Positions 34,284-42,064 of a stretch of DNA of 62,150 nucleotides are shown here, piece by piece. The stretch is taken from the NCBI GenBank assembly GCA_027488965.1, contig JAIYAO010000075.1:1-62150 (forward strand), written 5' to 3'. Positions within the stretch are counted from its first letter, which is position 1, and each line of letters begins with the position of its first letter. The notes under the pieces were generated by a model that searched no databases, was not told the DNA's origin, and was given only the letters and a program-made list of their open reading frames with translations. Position numbers and translations under genes: made by a program. Origin of the DNA: Alphaproteobacteria bacterium (lineage in GTDB: Bacteria; Pseudomonadota; Alphaproteobacteria; Caulobacterales; Aquidulcibacteraceae).

Positions 34284-35815
34284 TCCACGTCGTATGGTTC
34301 AAGCGTGACCTGCGGGTGCACGATCATGCAGCGCTCGAGGCGGCGGCGTCGAGCGGTGCGCCGGTGCTCGCGCTCTACATCCTGGAGCCCGAGCTTTGGC
34401 GCCAGCCTGAAATGTCCGGTCGTCACCATGCCTTTCTGGCGGAGTGCCTGGCCGATCTCGACACAGCCTTGAAGGCGCGTGGCGCGCGTCTCGTGGTGCG
34501 GGTGGGGGAGGCCGTGTCGGTGCTGCACGATCTCAATGCCGCGCACGGGATCGCGGCCCTCCACGCGCACGAGGAGACGGGACTGCTGTGGACGTACGCG
34601 CGCGATCGTGCGGTCCGCCGCTGGGCGAGGAAGGCCGGCGTGCCGTTTCTCGAGTATCGGCAGCACGGCGTGCTTCGCGCGCACGGCGACCGCGATGGCT
34701 GGGCGAAAACATGGGAGCGGACGATGCGGGCCCCGACGCAGGCTGCGCCGTCGCACCTGCGCGCCGCATCGCTGGTGTCGCACGATCTGCCGGATGCGGG
34801 CGGTCTGGGGTTGGAAGACGATCCATGCCCGGACCGCCAGCGGGGCGGCCGCGCGGAGGGCGTGACCCTGCTCCGGAGTTTTCTCGCCACGCGCGGCCGG
34901 CACTACCGCAAGGCTATGTCGACGCCGCTCGATGGAGCCGCCGCGTGCTCGCGCGTGTCGGCGCATCTCGCGCTCGGCTGCCTTTCCATGCGCGAGACCT
35001 ATCAGGCGGCGCTGCGCGCGCAGGCGCGCTGGCGACAGGCCGAGGACGCAGCGTTCGCCCAGTCGGTCGGGTCGTTCGTGTCGCGCCTGCACTGGCATTG
35101 CCATTTCATCCAGAAACTGGAGGACGAACCGGAGATCGAGCGGCGGGATCTCCATCAGGCCTATGCCGGGTTGCGCCCCATCGGCCCTGACCATGAAGCG
35201 CTGGTGGCGGCGTGGATTGAGGGGCGCACGGGCTTTCCCTTCGTCGATGCGTGCATGCGCAGTCTGCGCAGCACCGGCTGGCTCAACTTCCGCATGCGAT
35301 CGATGGTGATGGCGTTCTCCAGCTATCATCTCTGGCAGGACTGGCGCCGCCCGGCGCAGGCGCTCGCGCGCCAGTTCACGGACTTTGAGCCGGGCATCCA
35401 CTATCCGCAGGCGCAGATGCAATCGGGCGTGACGGGCGTGAACGTGGTGCGCATCTACAATCCCGTGAAGCAGTCCCGCGATCAGGATCCCGGCGGCGTC
35501 TTCATCCGTCGCTGGGCGCCGGAGCTGTCGGCGCTTCCCGACGATTTCATCCACGAGCCGTGGAGCGCGCCCGCCGATCTCCTCGCGGCGCGCGGCGTCC
35601 GTCTCGGCGACAGTTACCCCGTTCGGCTGGTCGATCACGAGGCCGCCGCCCGCGTCGCGCGGGAAAAGGCCTATGGCGTGCGTACGGGCCCCGCGTTCCG
35701 CGCCGCCGCCCGCGCCATCCAGCAAAAGCACGGCAGCCGGAAGTCCGGCCTGCCTCCGACCGAGCGCCGCGCCCGATCAGCCCGGAAGCCTTCGCAATCC
35801 GAGTTCGACTTCTGA
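34280..35815 (+). CDS. Cryptochrome/deoxyribodipyrimidine photolyase family protein
   Basis: 511 residues in normal domain order: antenna-binding domain starting IHVVWFKRDLRVHDHAALEA, then the FAD domain with SRVSAHLALGCLSMRETYQA, FVSRLHWHCHFIQKLEDEP, RTGFPFVDACMRSLRSTGWL, NFRMRSMVMAF and YNPVKQSRDQDPGGVFIRRW. The NxR...D/N context at the flavin is present. It begins with GTG in a four-base overlap with the domain-swapped relative. Whether it repairs DNA or senses light is undetermined; members of this branch often lie in light- or singlet-oxygen-induced operons. Confidence 0.9.
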   Translation: MIHVVWFKRDLRVHDHAALEAAASSGAPVLALYILEPELWRQPEMSGRHHAFLAECLADLDTALKARGARLVVRVGEAVSVLHDLNAAHGIAALHAHEETGLLWTYARDRAVRRWARKAGVPFLEYRQHGVLRAHGDRDGWAKTWERTMRAPTQAAPSHLRAASLVSHDLPDAGGLGLEDDPCPDRQRGGRAEGVTLLRSFLATRGRHYRKAMSTPLDGAAACSRVSAHLALGCLSMRETYQAALRAQARWRQAEDAAFAQSVGSFVSRLHWHCHFIQKLEDEPEIERRDLHQAYAGLRPIGPDHEALVAAWIEGRTGFPFVDACMRSLRSTGWLNFRMRSMVMAFSSYHLWQDWRRPAQALARQFTDFEPGIHYPQAQMQSGVTGVNVVRIYNPVKQSRDQDPGGVFIRRWAPELSALPDDFIHEPWSAPADLLAARGVRLGDSYPVRLVDHEAAARVAREKAYGVRTGPAFRAAARAIQQKHGSRKSGLPPTERRARSARKPSQSEFDF

Positions 35816-35939
35816 ACGTCGCCACGCACACAGGCCTCAACACCCGCATCCATGCGTCAGTGGCGCCGGGGCCGGCGGGCGGTGCTGCTGCGTCAGTGCG
35901 TCCCTGTGCAGGGTGGGGCGCGCGGCCTATGCCGGCGGC

Positions 35940-36950
35940 ATGAAACAGCGGTCGGTGGCTATCATTGGTGCGGGGGTTGCGGGCCTTGCCTGCGCGCGTC
36001 GTCTTGCATCGTCTTCGGTGGCGGTGCGTCTCTTCGATAAGGGACGGGCGCCGGGCGGGCGTCTCGCGACCCGCCGGATCGTATCGCCCAGCGGCGAGAT
36101 CCGGTTCGACCACGGCGCGCAGTACATCACGGCGCGCGATCCAGCCTTCGCTGCGGTGCTGGACGCGCTCGGCGCGCAGGGCGCGGCGCAGAGGTGGGCC
36201 GCCGATATCGCGGAGCTGGATGGGTCTTGTCGTCCCGTAAGCGGGGCGCGCGACGCAACGCCGCCGCGCTGGATCGGCATGCCGGGCATGAGCGGGCTCG
36301 CCCGCGGCCTCGCATCGGGGCTGGACGTGGCGGTCTCTTCGCGCGTCTCGGGGATCACCAGGTCCGCCGCCGGGTGGCGGATCGCTGTGGCGCGGGACGA
36401 TGGGGTGGAGGAAGCCGGGCCGTTCGATGCGGTGGTGGTGGCGGCGCCGGCGGAGCAGGCGGTCGGGCTGCTTGAACCGGTGGCGGCAGACATGGCGGCA
36501 GAGGCGCGCGCGGCCGTGACAGCGCCCTGCTGGGCCGGCCTGTTTGCGTTTGAGACCTCCATCGAGGCGCCCTTCGGCGCCGCTCGGTTTGCGGATCACG
36601 ACGTGCTGGCCTGGGTCGCCTGCGAGCAGGCCAAGCGCGACCGGCCAGGGCCGGAAGCCTGGGTTGTGCACGCCACGCCTGAGTGGTCGCGCCGGCATCT
36701 CGAAGCGGCGCCGGAGGACGTGGCCGCGGTGTTGCTGTCGGCGTTTCGCGCAACGTGTCCCGTAGCCCCTGCGCCCCTATTCAGCCAGACACATCGCTGG
36801 CGCTACTCGCAGGTGGCGCGCGCCGCGGGAACGCCGTTTGCGTGGGATGCAGCGCGCGGACTTGGCGCCTGCGGCGACTGGCGTCTGGGGCCAAGGGTCG
36901 AGGCGGCGTGGCTGTCGGGCGATGGTCTCGCCGCCGCCATGCTCGCTTGA
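35940..36950 (+). CDS. Renalase-like FAD-dependent oxidoreductase
   Basis: 336-residue flavoprotein of the amine-oxidase/renalase type. FAD motif VAIIGAGVAGLACARRLAS at about residues 6-24, followed by LFDKGRAPGGRLATRR and FDHGAQYITARDPAF (the typical GARY-like block). The C-terminus has the second FAD contact GLGACGDWRLGPRVEAAWLSG. The substrate is unknown. It follows the photolyase gene by 124 bp on the same strand, and such flavoproteins accompany photolyase genes in photooxidative-stress operons. The ATG at 35940 gives a standard N-terminus; the frame is open upstream only by chance. Confidence 0.85.
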   Translation: MKQRSVAIIGAGVAGLACARRLASSSVAVRLFDKGRAPGGRLATRRIVSPSGEIRFDHGAQYITARDPAFAAVLDALGAQGAAQRWAADIAELDGSCRPVSGARDATPPRWIGMPGMSGLARGLASGLDVAVSSRVSGITRSAAGWRIAVARDDGVEEAGPFDAVVVAAPAEQAVGLLEPVAADMAAEARAAVTAPCWAGLFAFETSIEAPFGAARFADHDVLAWVACEQAKRDRPGPEAWVVHATPEWSRRHLEAAPEDVAAVLLSAFRATCPVAPAPLFSQTHRWRYSQVARAAGTPFAWDAARGLGACGDWRLGPRVEAAWLSGDGLAAAMLA

Positions 36951-36953
36951 AGA

Positions 36954-38237
36954 TCAGGGCGGCGTCTTGTCCTCGGCGAGGTGCGCGCGCACGCGCTTGA
37001 GCACGTACCAGACGCCGACGATCACCAGCGGCGCGGCGAGGCCTGTCGCCACCGTCGCGTTGAGGCCAGGCAGGACTTCCGCCAGCGCCTCGATGCCGAA
37101 CTTCAGAAGGCCCAGCGCGTAGTAGGCGATGGCCGCCACCGACAGGCCTTCCACCGTCTGCTGCAGGCGTAACTGTTGCTGCGCGCGCCGGTCCATGGAG
37201 GCCAGGAGTCCGACGTTCGTCGCCTCGGCGGCCACTTCCACGCGGGTGTTGAGCATCTGCGTGGTGCGCGCGATCCGCTCGATCACGTCGCGCTGGCGTT
37301 CGGCCACCGCGTTGCAGGTGCGCATGGCGGGCGCAAGCCGGCGTTCCATGAACTCGGCGATGGTGGGGCGGCCTTCGATGGCGCGCTCATGCAACTGGCC
37401 GATCCGCTCCTGCACGAGGCCATGGTACGCGCGGGCGGCGGCGAACCGGAAGCTCGTGCCCCCGGCCAGCGCTTCCGCTTCGCCCGCCAGCGCCGCGAGC
37501 CTGGACAGAAGGGTGCGGTCCGCGTCCACGCCGCCTTCTTCGGCCACCTGCTCGGCGGCGGCCGCGGCATCCGCTTCAAGCTTCGCCAGCGGCACGGACG
37601 CCGCGCCGGCGAGGGGAAAGGCCAGCAGCGCGAGCAAGCGATAGGTCTCGATCTCGAACAGCTGCTGCAGCAGGCGACCGGCGTTCGCTGCGCCTTCGCC
37701 CCGCTGGACCACTATGAAACGCGTGAACGCGTCAGGCCCGGGGCGGAAGTCGGTGAAGACGTCGATGTCGCCCGCGCCCACCGTCGCTGCGATGATCTCG
37801 GCGTCTGCGAACGGCAGCTCGGCCGGGGGCGACCGCACGATGGCCACATGGGCTGCAGCAAGCACCTCCCCGGGCAGCGCCGAGAGCCAGTCCTGCGCCA
37901 CCACGCCCAGCGCGGTGGTGGTGAAGGTCTCGGGGTTCGCGTCGGTGACGGGGTAGAACACGGTCCAGGTGGAGACTTCGGTGTGGCGCTCCCACCGGAG
38001 CGTCCACCGGCCGCCGTCCACCACGCACCAGCGGGCGCCCGGGCCAGGCTCGGTCGCGCCGATCTTGCGGCACAGGAGGGCCATATGGGCGAGGTCCGCC
38101 TCGCCGCCGCCCTCGCCGGACATGGTCGCGATCCGGCTGGCCAGCAGGGGCGCCTCCACCGGGGTGGAGGGGCGGGCATGGGCCTCGGCCAGCAAGCGGT
38201 CACGCTCCGAGTGAAACCGCCAGGAAACCTGCTGCAT
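36954..38237 (-). CDS. DUF3422 family membrane protein
   Basis: 427-residue member of the alphaproteobacterial/betaproteobacterial DUF3422 family. N-terminal FHSERDRLLAEAHARPSTPV, then WTVFYPVTDANPET and the RFIVVQRGEGAANAGRLLQQ block. A coiled-coil region with MDRRAQQQLRLQQTVEGLSV precedes two C-terminal membrane helices (about 367-387 and 395-415), as in CorA-like or chemoreceptor-like proteins. Function is unknown. The start is the ATG at 38237; an in-frame TTG upstream would run into the bchI control region. Divergent from bchI across a 113-bp gap that contains symmetrical sequences. Confidence 0.85.
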   Translation of the reverse strand: MQQVSWRFHSERDRLLAEAHARPSTPVEAPLLASRIATMSGEGGGEADLAHMALLCRKIGATEPGPGARWCVVDGGRWTLRWERHTEVSTWTVFYPVTDANPETFTTTALGVVAQDWLSALPGEVLAAAHVAIVRSPPAELPFADAEIIAATVGAGDIDVFTDFRPGPDAFTRFIVVQRGEGAANAGRLLQQLFEIETYRLLALLAFPLAGAASVPLAKLEADAAAAAEQVAEEGGVDADRTLLSRLAALAGEAEALAGGTSFRFAAARAYHGLVQERIGQLHERAIEGRPTIAEFMERRLAPAMRTCNAVAERQRDVIERIARTTQMLNTRVEVAAEATNVGLLASMDRRAQQQLRLQQTVEGLSVAAIAYYALGLLKFGIEALAEVLPGLNATVATGLAAPLVIVGVWYVLKRVRAHLAEDKTPP

Positions 38238-38298
38238 AGGGCCGTCCGCTCGTCCGTCACGGGAAATCGCCGCGGCACAGGTGTGGCCCTCCCGCGGG

Positions 38299-38333
38299 TG
38301 TTCGTCTAGCTTGACGTCCAAAGTTTGGGTCAA
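38299..38333. promoter_or_regulatory. Candidate bchI control region: degenerate PpsR-type box and nested palindrome
   Basis: TGT-N12-ACG at 38299-38316 is one base from the CrtJ/PpsR consensus TGT-N12-ACA. It runs into TTGAC...GTCAA (38311-38333), which encloses the 11-bp palindrome CCAAAGTTTGG (38318-38328). The site is 17-50 bp upstream of the bchI ATG, between divergent genes. Assignment is tentative. Confidence 0.4.
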
Positions 38334-38350
38334 CCCGGAGCCCCGGCCAC

Positions 38351-39370
38351 ATGCGCAGCGTCTTTCCCTTCTCCGCCATCGTCGGGCAGGAGGACATGAA
38401 GCTCGCTTTGCTGATGGCGGCGACAGACCCCGGCATCGGCGGCGTCATGGTGTTCGGCGACCGGGGTACGGGCAAGTCCACGGCGGTGCGCGGTCTCGCC
38501 GCCCTGTTGCCGCCCATCGAGGCGGTAGTCGGCTGCGCCTATCACGGGGATCCCCAAGCCCCGCCCGGCGCGTGCTCGCCGGAGTGCCGCGCCTGCGCGG
38601 GCCCACGGCCGCTCCGGTCTGAACCCATGCGCACGCCGGTGGTGGATCTTCCGCTGGGCGCGACCGAGGATCGCGTGGTGGGTGCGCTTGATCTGGAGCA
38701 GGCGCTGGCCAAGGGTGAACGTCGTTTCGAACCTGGATTGCTGGCGCGCGCCCACAGAGGCTTCCTCTACATCGACGAGGTCAACCTGCTGGAGGATCAC
38801 CTCGTCGATCTCCTGCTGGATGTGGCGGCTTCGGGCGAGAACGTCGTCGAACGTGAAGGCCTCAGCGTGCAGCACCCGGCGCGGTTCGTCCTGATCGGCA
38901 GCGGCAATCCGGAGGAGGGCGAGCTGCGCCCGCAACTGCTCGACCGGTTCGGCCTGTCCGTCGACGTCAAGACGCCGGAGACATTGAAGGAGCGCGTCGA
39001 GGTGGTGCGCCGCCGCGATGCGTTCGACCGTGACCCGCAGGCCTATCTCGCCCAGCAGGCCCGGGACGAAGCGGCCGTATGCGCCCGCATCGTGTCGGCG
39101 CGCGCACGACTTGCTTCCGTCGAGACGCCCGATGCAGCGCTGGAGTGGGCGTCAAGGCTGTGCATGGCGATCGGATCGGACGGCCTGCGTGGCGAACTGA
39201 CGGTGATCCGCAGCGCCCGCGCCGTGGCCGCGCTCGACGGCGAGACCGTCGTCTCCGAAAAGCATCTGCGACGGGTGGCCCCCATGGCGCTGCGCCATCG
39301 CCTGCGCCGCAATCCGCTGGACGAGTCCGGCAGCACCACGCGGATCGAACGCGCCATGGCGGAGCTGTGA
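38351..39370 (+). CDS. bchI: Magnesium chelatase ATPase subunit I
   Basis: AAA+ ATPase that, with BchD and BchH, inserts Mg2+ into protoporphyrin IX, the first step towards bacteriochlorophyll. 339 residues. N-terminal FPFSAIVGQEDMKLALLMA, Walker A GDRGTGKS (about residues 36-43), the Cys-containing insert YHGDPQAPPGACSPECRACA, Walker B GFLYIDEVNLLEDHLVDLLL, sensor block FVLIGSGNPEEGELRPQLLD and RFGLSVDVKTPE are intact. First gene of a bchI-bchD-bchO-crtI-crtB run; its stop overlaps the bchD GTG by four bases. Confidence 0.97.
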   Translation: MRSVFPFSAIVGQEDMKLALLMAATDPGIGGVMVFGDRGTGKSTAVRGLAALLPPIEAVVGCAYHGDPQAPPGACSPECRACAGPRPLRSEPMRTPVVDLPLGATEDRVVGALDLEQALAKGERRFEPGLLARAHRGFLYIDEVNLLEDHLVDLLLDVAASGENVVEREGLSVQHPARFVLIGSGNPEEGELRPQLLDRFGLSVDVKTPETLKERVEVVRRRDAFDRDPQAYLAQQARDEAAVCARIVSARARLASVETPDAALEWASRLCMAIGSDGLRGELTVIRSARAVAALDGETVVSEKHLRRVAPMALRHRLRRNPLDESGSTTRIERAMAEL

Positions 39371-41133
39371 CGGACTCAGCCGGATCGGCGGCCTGGTCCG
39401 ACGCGGCCTTCGCCGCCGCGTTGCTGGCGGTGGATCCCGGCGGCCTCGGCGGTCTTGTGCTGCGCGGCGGGGCAGGGCCCGTGCGCGATACATGGCTTGA
39501 ACTGTTGCGGGACCTGCTGCCAGCAGGGACGCCCGTGCGCCGCTGCCCGCTGAACATCGCCGATGATCGCCTGCTTGGCGGGCTGGACCTGACGCTGAGT
39601 CTCGCATCCGGTCGCCCCGTCGCGCAGCGCGGCGTGCTGGCCGATGCACACGGCGGCATCGTGGTGCTGCCGATGGCGGAGCGCATATCCGACGCCACCG
39701 GCGCGCGCATCGCAGCGGTGCTGGACGATGGGCGCGTCGCCATCGAGCGTGACGGTCTGGCGGCCACGCTGCCCGCAGACATCGCCATCGTCCTGCTGGA
39801 TGAGAGCGCGGGGCCCGATGAGCGGCCGCCGTCGGCTCTGGTGGAACGCTGCGCTTTACAGATCGATATCGGGGACGCGCGCGTTCAGGATCTCTCCCTC
39901 GGGAACGTCGATGAAGAACAGGTGGCCGCAGCACGCGCGTCGCTTGCGCAGGTTCGTCCCGTCGACGACGCCCTGATCGACAGCCTCTGCGAGGCGACGC
40001 TGGCGTTGGGCGTCGGGTCGGCGCGTGCGCCAGTGTTCGCCCTGCGCGCCGCGCGCGCCGCCGCCGCTCTCGAGGGGCGCGATCGCGTCACGCTTGAAGA
40101 CATGGCCTGCGCCGCGCGGTTGGTGCTGGCGCCCCGCGCAACGCACGCGCCGCCGCCCGATCAGGATGCGCAGGACCGCGAAGGCGAGGCAGAGACGCCG
40201 CCGGAGGAGCCCGCATCGCGTGACGATCGAGAGGAGGGCGGCGAGTCGAAAGATTCCGGATCTCCGCCCACAGACGTGGTGATCGCCGCCGTGGAGGCAG
40301 CCCTTCCAGCCGAGATCTTGTCCGCGTCGTTCGCGAGGGAACGCACGCGCGCTGCGCGTGCGCATGCCGGCGGCGCAGGCGCCAGGGTGTTCTCGCCGCT
40401 TCGCGGACGCCCTGTCGCTTCGCGGAGCGGCGCCTTGCGGGCCGGTGAACGGCTGAACGTGGTGGAGACGCTGCGCGCCGCAGCGCCCTGGCAGAAACTG
40501 CGCGGCGCCAGCGGTCGCATAGAAGTGCGCCGGGACGATTTCCGCATTCGCCGGTTTGTGGAGCGCCGCGAGTCCACCACGATTTTCGTCGTGGATGCAT
40601 CGGGATCGGCCGCCTTCCAGCGCCTCGCGGAGGCCAAGGGCGCCGTCGAACTGCTGTTGGCCGATGCCTACGTGTCGCGGGCGCGCGTGGCGCTGGTATC
40701 ATTCCGGAATGTCGCCGCTGAGGTGCTGTTGCCGCCGACGCGGTCGCTGGCGCGGGCGCGCCGACGCCTCGCCGATCTGCCTGGCGGCGGCGGCACGCCG
40801 TTGGCGAACGGCCTGCAGGCGGCGCTGGTGCTGGCGCTTGCGGAGAAGGCGCGCGGGCGCTCGCCGCGCCTTCTGTTGCTGACAGACGGTCGCGCCAACA
40901 TCACGGCGGCGGGCAAGCCGGGGCGCGCGCAGGCCGAGGAGGATGCACTCGCGGCTGCCCGGCTGGTGCGCGGTGCGGCGCTCTCTGCAATCCATGTGGA
41001 CACGTCGCCGCGTCCGCGGCCGGGCGCAGGCAAACTCGCCGAGGCCATGGGCGCGCGCTATGCGCCGCTGCCCTATCTCGATGCCCGGTCGGTGCGGGGA
41101 TTGCTCGGGCCGTCCGCTGTGCGGCAGACGTGA
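39367..41133 (+). CDS. bchD: Magnesium chelatase subunit D
   Basis: Partner AAA+ subunit of Mg-chelatase, 588 residues. The N-terminal AAA+-like half has lost a good Walker A, as usual for BchD (GGLGGLVLRGGAGPVRDTW). A Pro/Glu/Asp-rich acidic linker lies at about 258-300. The C-terminal integrin-I/vWA domain has the metal site DASGS (FVVDASGSAAFQRL) with LLLLTDGRANIT. The GTG start sits inside the bchI stop. Seven bases separate it from bchO. Confidence 0.95.
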   Translation: MTDSAGSAAWSDAAFAAALLAVDPGGLGGLVLRGGAGPVRDTWLELLRDLLPAGTPVRRCPLNIADDRLLGGLDLTLSLASGRPVAQRGVLADAHGGIVVLPMAERISDATGARIAAVLDDGRVAIERDGLAATLPADIAIVLLDESAGPDERPPSALVERCALQIDIGDARVQDLSLGNVDEEQVAAARASLAQVRPVDDALIDSLCEATLALGVGSARAPVFALRAARAAAALEGRDRVTLEDMACAARLVLAPRATHAPPPDQDAQDREGEAETPPEEPASRDDREEGGESKDSGSPPTDVVIAAVEAALPAEILSASFARERTRAARAHAGGAGARVFSPLRGRPVASRSGALRAGERLNVVETLRAAAPWQKLRGASGRIEVRRDDFRIRRFVERRESTTIFVVDASGSAAFQRLAEAKGAVELLLADAYVSRARVALVSFRNVAAEVLLPPTRSLARARRRLADLPGGGGTPLANGLQAALVLALAEKARGRSPRLLLLTDGRANITAAGKPGRAQAEEDALAAARLVRGAALSAIHVDTSPRPRPGAGKLAEAMGARYAPLPYLDARSVRGLLGPSAVRQT

Positions 41134-41139
41134 TCGCAC

Positions 41140-42015
41140 ATGTACCGCAAGCCGGACTGGGCCGTAGAGGGCCGTGATTGGCCCAACCGGGATGCGAGCC
41201 GGTTCGTGCGCGCGGCCGGCATCGAATGGCACGTGCAGAGCATGGGTGCGGGGCCCACGGTGCTCCTCCTGCACGGCACGGGCGCGGCCACGCACTCCTG
41301 GCGCGCCCTCGCACCGCTGCTGGCCAGCGAGTTTCATGTCGTGTCGCCGGACTTGCCCGGGCACGGCTTTACCCAGACGCCTCCTGCACACGGCCTCTCC
41401 CTGCCGGGCATGGCGCGATCCATCGCCGCCTTGCTGACGGCGCTCGATGTTGCGCCACGCTTTCTCATCGGACATTCCGCCGGCGCCGCCATCGCGCTGC
41501 GGATGACGCTCGATGGCCTCGTCGCGCCGGAACGCATCGTGAGCCTCAACGGCGCACTGATGCCTTTTCCGGGGATCGCCGGTCACATCTTTCCGCCGGC
41601 GGCGCGGCTCCTGTTTCTCAACCCGGTGGCGGTGCGACTGTTCGCCCATCGCGCGGCGGATCGCAGCCGCGTGGAGCGGCTCATGCGCAGCACCGGCTCC
41701 CGCATCGATGCCGATGGGCTTGACCAGTACGGGCGGCTGTTTCGCACGCCGGGCCACGTGGCGGGCGTCCTGGGGATGATGGCGCACTGGGACTTGCAGG
41801 CCCTGCAACGCGATCTTCCGGCGCTCCGCACCCCGTTGACGCTGATCGCGGCGGGCAACGACCGCGCCATCCCGCCCGAGACCGCCGACGCCGTGAAGCG
41901 ACTGGCGCCGCATGCGGATGTCGCGCCGTTGTCCGGTCTGGGCCATCTGGCCCATGAGGAAAGCCCCCAGCGCGTGGCGGCGCTCATCCGGACCGTGCTC
42001 AAGGAGGCCTGCTGA
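41140..42015 (+). CDS. bchO: BchO alpha/beta hydrolase (Mg-chelatase-associated)
   Basis: 291-residue alpha/beta-fold protein found next to bchI and bchD in phototrophic proteobacteria; its reaction is not established. N-terminal DWPNRDASRFVRAAGIEWHV is typical of BchO. The oxyanion block LLLHGTGAATHSWR, nucleophile elbow FLIGHSAGAAIALR (Ser) and late His in LSGLGHLAHEE complete a hydrolase triad. It ends 40 bp before the crtI ATG, and PpsR-type sequences lie in that gap, so crtI may have its own promoter despite being in line with the bch genes. Confidence 0.94.
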   Translation: MYRKPDWAVEGRDWPNRDASRFVRAAGIEWHVQSMGAGPTVLLLHGTGAATHSWRALAPLLASEFHVVSPDLPGHGFTQTPPAHGLSLPGMARSIAALLTALDVAPRFLIGHSAGAAIALRMTLDGLVAPERIVSLNGALMPFPGIAGHIFPPAARLLFLNPVAVRLFAHRAADRSRVERLMRSTGSRIDADGLDQYGRLFRTPGHVAGVLGMMAHWDLQALQRDLPALRTPLTLIAAGNDRAIPPETADAVKRLAPHADVAPLSGLGHLAHEESPQRVAALIRTVLKEAC

Positions 42016-42020
42016 GGGTT

Positions 42021-42064
42021 GCGCAAGTCATTCGGACACGTTTACATGTCCAACGATGTTGACA
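42021..42064 (+). promoter_or_regulatory. CrtJ/PpsR-type operator overlapping the crtI start
   Basis: TGTCCA-N7-TGACA (42047-42064) is a full TGT-N12-ACA palindrome. An ACA half-site (42036-42038) lies exactly 8 bp upstream; its own partner (GCG at 42021) is degenerate. The ACA-N8-TGT spacing equals that of the crtD/crtE and bchC operators. The full palindrome covers the proposed crtI ATG at 42056. Confidence 0.75.
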
